NCBI RefSeq assembly: GCF_030269925.1
Contig: NC_085128.1
Span: 14,076,501-14,140,500, forward strand
Direction: 5' to 3'
Length of the DNA stretch: 64,000 nucleotides
Source: Bombyx mori
Taxonomy: Eukaryota > Arthropoda > Insecta > Lepidoptera > Bombycidae
Of this stretch, positions 42,961 through 53,738 are shown piece by piece (within the stretch, counting starts at the first letter, position 1; every line of letters begins with the position of its first letter). The notes beneath the pieces are model-generated. The model searched no databases, was not told the DNA's origin, and was given only the letters and a program-made list of their open reading frames with translations. The position numbers and the translations under genes were made by a program.

Positions 42961-44287
42961 TGGATAACCTCTGGTTAACTTTTAGCTCGTTGAGGATGGG
43001 TTACACATAAGAGGTGCTTAGTGTTTTGTATAACAATTACTTCTTTTGCTTATCTTGTTGTGCTTGTAATACACCTTACACCTATAAATACACCTTAAAA
43101 AAAACATCGCCCATGTATTGTGAGATTTTAATAAATTAATATAATGTTCGGCAGCTTGCAACTAATACATAAAACATTGGGACAGGCAATTTCAATTACA
43201 TAATATAATCTATTTAACAAATACGATGAGTGACTAAAACCTATTAAGTGTATAATCTATGACTAAAACCAAATGTAATGCAACTGTGTCTACATGACAT
43301 TGACAAGATTTCAAATAAAAATAACATGTTCTGAGAAAGCACAGATAAAAAATACCGTCGAATTGATAACCTAGTTTAGAAGGAGGTCAAGAATAGCTGA
43401 GTTAGCTTAAAAAAAGAATAGCCTAATACAGCCAAAGTTTTCATGAAATTCATAAATATTAATTGTTCGAGAAACCGACCGAAAATGGATTTCACAAGCA
43501 ATTCGTGGTACCCTAAAAAGTAAAGATAAAGGTTATTTAATTAACGGCCTTAGCCTCAGATTAGACACCCTCCATTTCCCAGATAAAAAGATCCTTACTT
43601 GTGAAATAAATAATCCTTTTAACAGTTTTTGTAGCACCATTTATATACAGTTAAACTGTTTATTTAGTTAAATTGCAATACGAAGCTATCCTTGAATACT
43701 AGTTCAAAATAATAGTGTTGAAATTCACAAATAAATACATTAACAACTCACTACAATAATTGGTTTTTGTGGTTAAATTTTCATTTTTTTATGAGCTCAC
43801 ATAAATAAATAATCTTATTATTAGCCTTATTATTAATCTTATTAAATAATTTTATTATTAGAATCTTATTATTATCGGTTTTTATTGTTGTTTCAAATGA
43901 TTTTCTAAAGGCCCCTCTTATGGTTCAGCAATAAGTAATCTTTGAAAGAATTTTTTTAGATAATACATTATTATTATTATTATTAATGAAAGAATTTTCA
44001 AGAACGCCATGAAATGTCCCTCTCAATTGTAATAAATTCATTGTTGTACCCGCGTGAGCTGACATAATTACGCAAAATTATATATTATGCATTATAGGTT
44101 CATTTAGATGAAAGTCGATCTTTTTAACATGATTTCGAAACATATTTACTTCCGTAGATAATTTGTTACTTAATTACGGTATTTTAACATAAAATTTACC
44201 GGCGTCTCATCCTTTATGCCATCGTCACTTCCTTTATGTACAAATATACTAAATTTTATTAACAGTTGCAGCGTTGGATGAAAATTA
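42961..44287. other. No feature seen apart from (ATT)n
   Basis: AT-rich. TTATTATTATTATTATTAAT near 43,970 is a simple repeat. No gene or known repeat recognised. Confidence 0.45.
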
Positions 44288-44532
44288 TTGGTGGTAGGAC
44301 CTCTTTGGAGTCCGCATGGGTGGGTACCACCACCCCGCCTGTTTTTGCCGTGAAGCAGTAATGCGTTTCGGTTGGGTGGGGCAGCTGTTGTAACTATAAT
44401 TGAGACCTTAGAACTTATATCTCAAGGTGGGTGGTGCATTTACGTTGTAGATATCTATGGGCTCCAGTAACCAACCACTTAACACCAGGTGAGCTGTGAG
44501 CTCGTCCATGCATCTAAGCAATAAAAAAAAAA
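44288..44532 (+). mobile_element. S1 SINE, 5'-truncated
   Basis: TTGGTGGTAGGACCTCTTTG to CTAAGCAATAAAAAAAAAAT. A short deletion follows GCGTTTCGG, and CCAACCACTT is a 4-base duplication. Confidence 0.9.
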
Positions 44533-44823
44533 TTGGTTTGAAATATTCCATTAATGTCGATAAACAATACACAAGATAATAGAAAGTTGTGAAAGCATTT
44601 TCAATTGCAAATCTTGATAGCTTCTCCCACGCTAAGTACCTATTTAAATTGGTAATATATTCTCTTTGAAATGATCTGGCTGAGACCTAAGGGTCGTGGA
44701 CTTGAGACCTTCAATTTGTCTAGTAGATAATATAGTAGTTAGTTATAAGACAGTATAAAATTAAGCATTTGTTCAAAATCTTATTAAGAAAAAAATACAT
44801 TTAATGTTAACATTTATGTACGA

Positions 44824-45172
44824 CTAGCAACCCCCTCGCTTCGCTTCGGAAACATTAAATTTTATTATTGATAGCTGAGTCCCGCGGTGCTATCCGCGGT
44901 TATTATTGTACCGCGGGTGAAGCCGCGGGGCGAAACTAGTCTAAAAAAAACCTAAGTCACTCCTTATATCATTAGCTACCTATCAGTGAAAGTCCCGTCA
45001 AAATCGGTCCAGCCGTTCCAGAGATTAGCCGGAACAAACAGACAGACAGACAAAAATTGTAAAAATTGTTATTTTGGTGTATGTACCGTATATATATATT
45101 CATAAGCATGTAGTAAAAAGAGGCTATTAAAATATTACAAATAGACACTCCAATTTTATTTATATGTATAGT
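44824..45172 (-). mobile_element. Helitron family C, copy 2
   Basis: CTAGCAACCCCCTCGCTTCG is the minus-strand 3' end. The 5' end reads TATACATATAAATAAAATTG. Internal CCGCGGTGCTATCCGCGG and CGGTCCAGCCGTTCCAGAGA match the 4.5-kb copy. Confidence 0.75.
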
Positions 45173-45555
45173 GAAATATGTTTCAGGTAAAACGCAATCA
45201 CGACTCGTTAACACCTAAGAGAACAAAGTTCGATCTTAGTTAAATTATATTAAACATCAAAAGCGAAAACATTTTCCTGTAGCGTGTCATCAATTTCTGA
45301 TGATGCCAGGAAGTTTCTCGAAAAATCGAAAGACAGAGGAAATTTCATAACATCGTAACGAGGAAAGTACAAAAACAATCGTTAATAACATTTAATTAGC
45401 CGTGAACGCAATTTCCTACAATAAAGTCAAGTGTTAACATGGTTTTAATGAAACACTTTGCTTTTTCAATTTCATCATTCAATGCAATATTATTTAATTA
45501 TGATGTTTCGATTGAGTGATATCAACTGATAGGCGATTTCCGGAGTTACGGACAA

Positions 45556-45667
45556 GATTGGCAGCGGCTTGGCTCTGTCTCTGGCATTGCTGAAGTCCAT
45601 GGGCGACGGTAACCACTCACCATAGGTGGGCCGTATGCTCGCCTGCCTACAAGGACAATAAAAAAAT
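45556..45667 (+). mobile_element. LT1 LINE 3' tail
   Basis: GGCAGCGGCTTGGCTCTGTC, CATGGGCGACGGTAACCACT and CTACAAGGACAATAAAAAAA. It is close to the 27.4-kb copy. Confidence 0.85.
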
Positions 45668-47484
45668 ATATATTTGAGGTTGTCTTCCACGAGGAATTCA
45701 TCTATACCTTGTTTTCAGATATCATTTCTGCGACACACAATCCGGCTTCAATTACTCCGACGACATTTCTTAACATGTACCGAAACTATGTTTGAACGGA
45801 ATCCTGAGCCGTAGGCAAGGTCTTTTCGGCACTACCGATGTCCATTAGTGATCAGGACGGTTGTTTGCCCATCTGGTTTGGAAGAAAATAAATTATTTAA
45901 GTTAGTCGTAAGGCTATGCCTTGTAACATATAGTAGGTATAACGTTTTCTGAGCTAACATATACCAGGCACGTGTTTACAAACGACTTATGCAACGAAAG
46001 AGTAACCATCAGCATCAAAGGCCTATGTTTGCCCACTGCTGGACATAAACGAGTCTTGAGGGAGGGGTCGTCAATATCATCGGTGGTCCTGGCGTGTGTA
46101 GCTGATTCGGGACATTTTCAGATGTATCTAGTCATCGGACCATATTGTGGAGGACCAGACTGTGTAGGAAAAGTTCAAGAATAGCGACGTATAATAAAAT
46201 GGTACTCGCAAACAGGGCTGAACTTGCCAAAAGTGCCGCCTGGGGCACCGTGAAAATGCTTCCCTTTTAAAGGTAGGTTTTACCTGTATCCTACATAAAA
46301 TATTATGTAAAATTAAACACTTTTTGCCAAGGCTGATGTGCTCCCGTGCTTCGCGCTTATGATACTGAAATTTATGGTCCTTTTCTTTTTAATATTTTCA
46401 CCTCGCTCTACGAAGCGTTTTCAATAAGGAAAGTATAACTTTTTTTGGCTCATACCAAAATTTTTACCACCTTGGAAAAATTTTACCACCTTTACCACCA
46501 GTCCCGTGCATTAGTCACTAGTTTTATTTTTTTTTTTATAATGAAACGTTTAAAAATAAAATTTATTTAACTTTTTTTACCCTTTTTTTAAGCAGCCATT
46601 TTCATTCCTTGCTTTCAAAATTCGTATTAGTTAACCTAATTTTATGGCATTTATGATTATGTGCGTCTTCGTTTGTATCTATCTATTATTGAAGTATTTA
46701 TATCGTTTTTAAATATTTTAAAAAACATTAATTGGTTCACGTTCCTAAAAAATTCATGGAAAAATCGACACCGACATTACTTTGACGTGTTCAAAGCTCT
46801 AAGGAAAAGCACATAATATGACTAAGAGCTCTTTGTGAATTCAGGTAAACAAGTGTCACCCTTTTGTTGGTTGACGCTGGGTTGTTTATCTTCATCCATT
46901 TTTTGCTTTTTAAAAAAAGCGGAGCTAGGGTCGTGCAAAAGGTCAAGTTTGAAAGGGGCTGTAAAATCTATGTTAATATGTACGGAGATTGTTGTTTAAA
47001 TACAGTTCTAAATTTAATGAAAATATTCGAGAAAGGTCGTGGAATCGCTTGTACTGCCATTTTGGTTCTAAATGTTGAATTAAAATGGGTTTTATTTGTT
47101 TAAAGCTTTATTATCTTAATGCTTATTATTATTACGCTGTACTGTTTGTTTTAAGCGTGGACTGTATTTGTATGTTAGCTTTACTAAAAACTTGATTCAG
47201 GGCCAAGGATTTTTATTTCTATTAATTTACAATACGTACACTTACGACCAAAAATTTTTGTGCAACTGCAACTATGTTTCCATGCTTATTAGTGTATTCC
47301 CAAAGATGTCAAAATAGAACTAGAACGAATAGAACTAGATCTAGAATTACAACTTAGATAATAATAATAATAACTTCATATTATAACTTAGATTTCAACT
47401 TCATGTCTCAAAGTGGCCTGTAGTATTGTAATGTCTGTAAGCTCACCACTTGTTCGTAAGCTCGTCCGCTTAGAGTCTTCTTCT
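45668..47484. other. Mostly unique; tiny LINE end at 46,005-46,045
   Basis: On the minus strand LVYVQQWANIGL followed by TGATGCTGATGG resembles the LT2-type LINE end. The remainder shows no repeat or coding region I can support; frames at 45,972-46,184 and 46,864-47,103 lack motifs. Confidence 0.4.
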
Positions 47485-47715
47485 GAGTCGGTCTCTTCAT
47501 TGCTGAAGGTCGTGTCTAATTTGAAATGTAGACCGCTCGATGTACTATGCTTCCCCACGTCTTCCTGTCGGCGGTCTTTATAGCCTCGGTTGTTGGCAGG
47601 CCGGTGAGCGTCTTTACCAGATCAGACCAGCGGGTAGGTGAGCGTCCGCGTGATCTTCTCCTCTCAACCTGATAAGTTAGTCCGGCGTGCTGTCTATCGG
47701 ATTCGCAACATCTTC
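47485..47715 (-). pseudogene. LINE pol C-terminal tail (LT3), copy 2
   Basis: The minus frame reads VERRRSRGRSPTRWSDLVK, then TLTGLPTTEAIKTADRKTW and GSIVHRAVYISN before a TAG; the 3' region continues TRPSAMKRPTQKKT. No start codon is present, so it is easy to miss. It matches 42.7 kb in the RRSRG-SP-RWSD block. It is a 5'-truncated LINE remnant. Confidence 0.65.
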
Positions 47716-47819
47716 TTACGCTTATAGCTTAGCTATAAAAACAGTTTTTTTTCAGATATTATGGATCATCTGGTATAAACCAATTATATATAAATAAACA
47801 GCACATTTAAGTGACAAAA

Positions 47820-48000
47820 TAACAGTTTGTGGCGGGTAGCCATCATACAACGCAAGATAATTGACAGATTCCTGAATCTCGCTTACGACATTTTCAAGAT
47901 AAAGCGCATATATACAAGTTCCGAACAACAACATTCGGACCGTCGGTCTACCGAGCAATATCACCCGCTCGGTGGAAGATCTACCCTTTCGTCGTATATT
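47820..48000 (-). repeat. Dispersed repeat H, copy 2, with stacked hairpins
   Basis: This is the inverse of 30,860-31,045. The three stems are kept at 47,921-47,972: CCGAA/TTCGG, GACCG/CGGTC and CCGAGC/GCTCGG, with loops that differ slightly. TGGCGGGTAGCCATCATACA marks one end. Confidence 0.6.
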
Positions 48001-48571
48001 CCCAAAAGTTAAAATTGGAATGCAAAAATAGATACAAAATTACGTTGTATGCTTGAAAGCTACTTAAAGATCTACCCTAATATTAATTTCTATATATAGA
48101 GACACTGTATAAGAAAACTCAATTAGCGTATTCACTGATAGTTCAGCTGCGAATTGCTTCAGGCTGTGCTTTGCGCTAGTGCAGAACGCAAGCTTTGTAT
48201 TTTCCTTTTAAACAAGACAGCATTCTCAAGCATTAAAATTTGAGATCGAAGACACCTCAAATACACCGCAAAATCGTTTCACATTAGCTAAAAGCTTAGT
48301 GAATTTGGTTACGACGACAGGGAATGTATTACTAATGATAAGTACATAAAAAAATTAAAACTACTTTTATGTGGGATTGATTGACCATTGAAGATCGTCC
48401 GTGACTACGAAAACTGTAGAGCATTCGTAACGTTGCAAATAATAATAATAAACGCGAAATTATAAGCGTAGCTTTAGTTAGGTTTACGATTCTCGAAAAC
48501 TGAAAAAATATGCCTACTATTGAATCTCTTACTTTCAGTCTACATACGCCCACGGTTGAAGATGGTGGACC
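48001..48571. other. No feature seen
   Basis: AT-rich unique sequence. Confidence 0.4.
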
Positions 48572-48819
48572 TACTGGTTGTAGGACCTCTTGTGAGTCCC
48601 CACGAGTAGGTACCACCACCCTGACTATTTCTGCCGTGAAGCAGTAATGCGTTTCGGTTTTCCCCTTCGGTGGGGCAGCCGTTGTAACTATACTCAGACC
48701 TTAGAACACATATTTCAAGGTGGGTGGCGCATTTACGTTGTAGATGTCTATGGGCTCCGGTAACCACTTAACATCAGGTGGGCCGTGAGCTCGTCCACCC
48801 ATCTAAGTAATAAAAAAAA
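48572..48819 (+). mobile_element. S1 SINE, 5'-truncated
   Basis: TACTGGTTGTAGGACCTCTT to CTAAGTAATAAAAAAAAC. TTTTCCCCTTCGGTGGGG replaces the usual TTTGAAGGGTGGGG. Confidence 0.9.
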
Positions 48820-49977
48820 CATAGGCCTTCCCCAGGCTTCGCCACTACTACCCAATATGTTTAATTACCAAAATCATCGTAATTATATGTATTTTTTATT
48901 AGTTTAGTTGTGAGCAGCAACGTAATGTAAAAACGGTTGGCGGTTCCACCCTGAGCTCGTTCCATAACACACGTCAGCTGACTGATTTTAGAATACATTG
49001 CGTGCGATAAAAACATATTAACGAAAAGTAAATTTTCGAACGTCCTTTCTTTGGTCTTATCTTTAGCATTTGTCTTAATTATAGAGAATGTTTACAATAC
49101 AACCTCTGTGTAAATATAGTAGTCTAAATACTGAGCGCGCACTTATAAATTGTAATTATCTAAGTAATACATAATTCCAACTTCAAATGTTTGATCTAAC
49201 TTAATCTGAAGCGCCGAAGTAAGTTTGTCTCAGCAGCCGTTCGTGTGTTGTCTACAAATAATATTAATTGGTACTCGTTAATTATAATTGATGTAAATTA
49301 TGTTTGATGTACTAATGCTGCCTGATACGTTTGGTTAAGTACTTGCGAAATATGCGTAGATGTGTTTGTTCTGTGAATTTAGCTTTCCGCTAGTTAATAG
49401 TCAATTTGACTAAACCTAGTACCAAAATTTTGTTTCAAATGATATTTAGAGGTAAAGTTATAGTTTATGAAGTTCATATTTATGGTTTTCTTTGTATACC
49501 CATGTTCTAATTTTTTGAAATTATCTATAAACTAAAAACAGCTGTTGTTGGAGTTTCAAAGAAAGCTTTTGGTGTACAGGCACCATCTTCTGACAAACAT
49601 AGTTCCAGCATATACTCGTATGTATATTTCTTAGAAAATTTAGCGATACTCACGGCGAAGCGTTGTCGGGCAATCGGCTTCCTTTAGTAGTAGATTATTA
49701 TGCCTTAACAACAATGGCTTTATAGTGGTGAAAACGAACTCATTTTACTGGTATTATTGATCACTGATATGAGATGGTGCCTAGTTAGAAGGCAATTAAA
49801 AAGAGTTTTGCCTTAAGCTCTAAGTATGATTACTCCTTCGTAATATCAGGCGATCAAAGGGTATCTGTTCTTATTTACAAAAATATGATAAATGTGAATG
49901 TGGGCTTGTTTGCTTGTAGTGTGTTTGTTTGTCCTTCTTTGGCGTTGAAACTAATCAACGCATTGACATGTTTTTTT
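48820..49977. other. No feature seen
   Basis: AT-rich unique sequence up to the left end of element X. Confidence 0.45.
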
Positions 49978-50062
49978 AAGCTATTGCATAGATTTTATCG
50001 CGGGCCTTGAGCGCGGCTTGAGAGTGGAATCATGAAATTCCGTCACGAAAAAAACTTCCAGC

Positions 50063-50074
50063 CCTCACTACGCC
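50063..50074. repeat. Target duplication of the R1-clade LINE (left)
   Basis: CCTCACTACGCC here and again at 56,905-56,916; a following T could extend it to 13 bases but merges with the poly(T). It brackets the 3' poly(A) and the 5' end of the LINE exactly. Confidence 0.9.
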
Positions 50075-50552
50075 TTTTTTTTTTTTTTTTGGTCAGGAGG
50101 AAATCGCCGGACTTCCGCCCTCCACTGGGGATAGAGGGCGGAGCATGTCAGAGTCGAACTGACTAAAACCTCCTGTCGCTCAACAACCAACGTCCAAACC
50201 TCGCATGAGACAGAACTCATGAAAAGGCAGAGGGGGGAAAGTGAAGCGTTTAGTGCGGAGCACATCTCTCCCATCACCCTCCCCCTCGGGACGCCGGACC
50301 GGCGGTCGTCGGCGCCACGACCACCAGCCCTCTCGGTCGGCAGGCTATCCGAAGCCCGCCTAGATGGCGCCGGTTAGAGTGAGCTATCCTACGGAATACC
50401 CCGCTGGACCAGAACCAGCGTGAGTCGAGGATAGCCGGCCTTCCATCACCCGGATGCTCTTGCGTAAAACGCGTGCAGAGCAGCTTGCACGTCGTCTTCT
50501 TAGGCCCCCTTCGCCGGTCCCCAGACCGACATGTGAGGGGGACCCGAAACAC
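50075..50552 (-). promoter_or_regulatory. LINE 3' UTR with terminal hairpin and poly(A)
   Basis: Between the ORF2 stop and the 16-base poly(A) lie 462 bases. At 50,115-50,141 CCGCCCTC and GAGGGCGG form a perfect 8-bp stem with an 11-base loop, 24 bases before the poly(A). The 36-kb relative has a stem of other bases at the same place. The segment after it, GCGATTTCCTCC, is also shared. Such 3' structures are bound by the element's own RT in several LINEs; that role here is inference. Confidence 0.7.
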
Positions 50553-53500
50553 TTAGAGGGCCAGGGCTTGGGCGAGATCCGCCTCCCTGGCCCCCGCTCG
50601 ACGGCGGCGGGATTGTGCGTCTCTCACGCGCCCCGCCGCCTCCTTCTGCGAGATGGTGCACTCGCAGAAGTCGAGCATCGCCTTCCACGACTCGTCGTCG
50701 CCGAGCATCGATGCCACAACACTCGGAAACGACAAGTCGTTTCCTACTTTTGCGACGAGGACACGGCGCCACCCCTCCCATGCGGGGCAGGCGACGAGCG
50801 TATGCTCTGCCGTGTCCAAGTCGCAATCACAATGGTGGCACTCTGCCGTCGGCTCGGCTCTGATCCGGTGCAGGAACTCACCGAAGCAACCATGCCCAGT
50901 GAGCACCTGCGTGAGCCGGAAAGTGAGGCGTCCTCTGTCACGATTCACCCAATCCACAAGGACCGGGCGAATCGCCTCGACGGTCCTACGACCGGCCGAA
51001 GGATCAGCCAGCCGCCTGGACCATGACTCCAGCACGGACCGCCGAGATTGGGCCCTCCGCGCTCTGACCACACTGTGGCTTGGACGCGCCACGCCCCGGG
51101 CGCGAAGGTCAGCCCGCCACTGATAGTCAGCGGCGAGCGCCTCCGCTTCCAGAGCCCAAGGCGGCGTCCCAGCCAGTACACACGCCGCCTCAAAGGAGAT
51201 GGTGCGATAACCACGGATGACCCTGACCGCGATGGTGCGTTGCGGCCGTTGCAGCAGCTTCGCCACCCCCGCGGCCAGGGACTGGCCCCACACAGGCGCC
51301 CCGTATAGGGCCATTGATCGCACCACCCCCGTATAGAGACGGCGCGTCACCTGGTCAGGCCCCCCGATGTTGGGCAGAAGCCGGCTTAACGCGCCGGCCA
51401 CCCCCAACAAACGAGGGACCAGGTGCTGAAAATGAGCACGGAAGGTCCAACGACTGTCCAGAATGAGGCCGAGGTACTTCAACTGCACCCCGACCCCAAT
51501 CCGGACGCCTCCAACCACGATATGGGCATCGACAGGTGGCACTCTCCGGGGCCTGTGGAACCACATGGCCTCGGATTTACTGAGTGCCACGTCGAGGCCC
51601 AATCTCCTGATTTTGCCGACGACATGCGCCACCCCAGCGGTAGCAAGACGGGCAGACTCAGCAAAACTCCCCCCCCCGGGCCACGACCAACGTGTCGTCT
51701 GCGTAACAGATTACGCTTAGGCCCGGGAGGAGGGCACCCCTCAGTACCCAGTCATACCCGATATTCCACAAAAGGGGGCCGAGCACCGACCCCTGTGGAA
51801 CACCGCGCACGACCGGGAACCGGTGCACGATCCCACCGTGTCCGGTACACGTGACCGATCTGTCCTCCAAGTAGGAACCCACCAGCCGGCGAAGGTAGGG
51901 GGGCACTCCGTGCCGTTCCAGCGCCCCCCCTATCACGGACCAGGGCAGGGTGTTAAACGCATTGGCGATGTCGAGAGACACCGCCAAAGCCACCCCACCC
52001 CTGGAGACGGCCTCCTCCGAGAGGGCCCGCACGCGAAGGATCGCGTCTACCGTTGAGCGGCCCTCTCGGAAGCCATACTGCTCCGCCGACAGATCGGGTC
52101 CCACCCTGACCAGATGCTGGATGATGCGGGCCGCCAGAATGCGTTCCAGCAGCTTGCCCACCTCATCCAGCAACACGATGGGACGGTACCCGGCGGCAGT
52201 ATCCGCCGGGCGCCCCTCCTTTCTCAACAGCACGAGTCTGCCCGTCCTCCACGATGAAGGAAACCGTCCCGACTCGAGGCAGGAGTTGTAAAGCCTCAAG
52301 AGTCGGTCCCCTAGGGCACCAAGAGCCAAGGCCCAAACCCGGCCATGCACGCCGTCCGGGCCGGGTGCAGTGTCTTTCGCGCACATTTTGCGCACGGCCA
52401 CACGGAGCTCCGCCCCTGTTATGCGGGGCACCTCAGCAGGGATTTCGCCGTCGTATTCCGGCGGCGCGTCCATAGCGGGAGCGAAAAATCCCTCCCGCTC
52501 CTGCGGGAACAGCGCCGAGACGATGTTCCGCAGCTGCTGAGGCTGGAGACGCTCCGTGATCGGGGGGGCCCATGGGCGCATTTTATTGCGCACCATATGA
52601 TAGGGCCGCCCCCACGGATCCTCATCCAGCGTCTCCAAGAGACCCTCCATGTGTTGGTTCTTGGCTCTTCTGATGGCCAGCTGCAATGCCCTCTGCGCGA
52701 CGCGAAATGCGCCGTGCAGCCGGGCCTCTGCCGCCGCGAACGCAACCGGATCGTTGCGCCGCGGCAGGCGGCGGCGGCGATGCCTGGCGCACTCGCGCCT
52801 CGCCCGAACGCACTCCACGCGGAGTTGCGCAATTTCGGGCGACCACCAGTACGCCTGGCGATTAGGGAGTCTAGGGCCGATCCGGGGCATCGACGCATCA
52901 CAAATGCGACGCATCGTGTCCCGGAACCACCCCGCCTCTCCCTCGACCTCGACCGGGTGTGGACGCATGGGCGCCCACGCCGCCACCGTAGAGGCTTCCA
53001 TCAGGAGCGCCTTATTCAGGCGCTTCAGTGCCCACTTGGGGAATGACCGGGATGCACCACGGGGGTGGTCCCCGTGGACGTCCGCGACTGCGGAGCGGGC
53101 GGAGAGATCAAACCGAATATATCGGTGATCTGACAGCGTCTCCGCCCCCTCCAAAACTCTCCAGTCGCGGATACGGCGTGCGATGGCCGGGCTTGCGAAC
53201 GTAACGTCCACAATAGACTCGCCCTGCCACCGCACGCACGTCGCAACCGAACCTCTATTCAACAAACAGAGGCCGGCCGCGTGCGCCCACCTCTCCAGTA
53301 GCCTACCACGAGCGTCCGAGCGGGGGGAGCCCCATGCGACAGACTTCGCATTGAGGTCCCCCGCGAGAATCACTGGACGAGGAGCGAGGCGGCGAGCAAT
53401 CGCCCCGATCCCGCCCAGGAAATGCCCGAACTCGACGGTAGGCCTATTCGGAGAGAAGTACGCCCCGATCACGACGGTCCCTTCCAGCTGCACCGCGACG

Positions 53501-53736
53501 AACCCTTGACCCCTGGTCACCATCGCCAGGGGGGGGATCGCCGCGTCTCTTCTTATGACTATGGCCGCCAGGCCGCCGTCGTCCCCAAACCAGCAATCAT
53601 TTGCTGGGGGAACGAAGTACGGCTCGGCGACCACAGCCATATCTATGGACCACTCCGCCATGCTCTGAGACAGCATGTCCTGAGCTCTGGCGGAGTGGTT
53701 TAGATTTCCTTGGAGGAAGCGATAGGTGCGGTCCAT
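50553..53736 (-). pseudogene. R1-clade ORF2: endonuclease and reverse transcriptase, one frameshift
   Basis: ORF2 would make the enzyme for target-primed reverse transcription. The first 692 codons (53,736-51,658) contain the AP-like endonuclease: N11, AEPY with E38, GDLNAKSVAW at 126-135, D177 and SDH at 202-204. The RT follows: APGPDG 457-462, YRPI 517-520, EQYGFREGRST 552-562, DIANAF 589-594, GVPQGSVLGPLL 645-656 and YADD 678-681. Ten codons after YADD a run of nine G (51,669-51,677) shifts the frame into a TGA. The rest continues in the next frame to 50,553, with the thumb motif LKYLGLILD and a terminal CHHCDCDLDTAEHTLVAC (C-x2-C-x8-H-x4-C). Without the one-base change the span is about 1,060 codons, the usual size for R1-clade ORF2. 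All key residues are present. The start is the ATG in TAATG shared with the ORF1 stop. Confidence 0.9.
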
Positions 53737-53738
53737 TA
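53734..53738 (-). promoter_or_regulatory. TAATG stop-start overlap between ORF1 and ORF2
   Basis: The ORF1 stop TAA and the ORF2 start ATG share one A. From memory, the Bombyx telomeric R1-clade element SART1 uses the same UAAUG for termination-coupled reinitiation. By analogy ORF2 is probably translated by ribosomes that finish ORF1. Confidence 0.8.
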
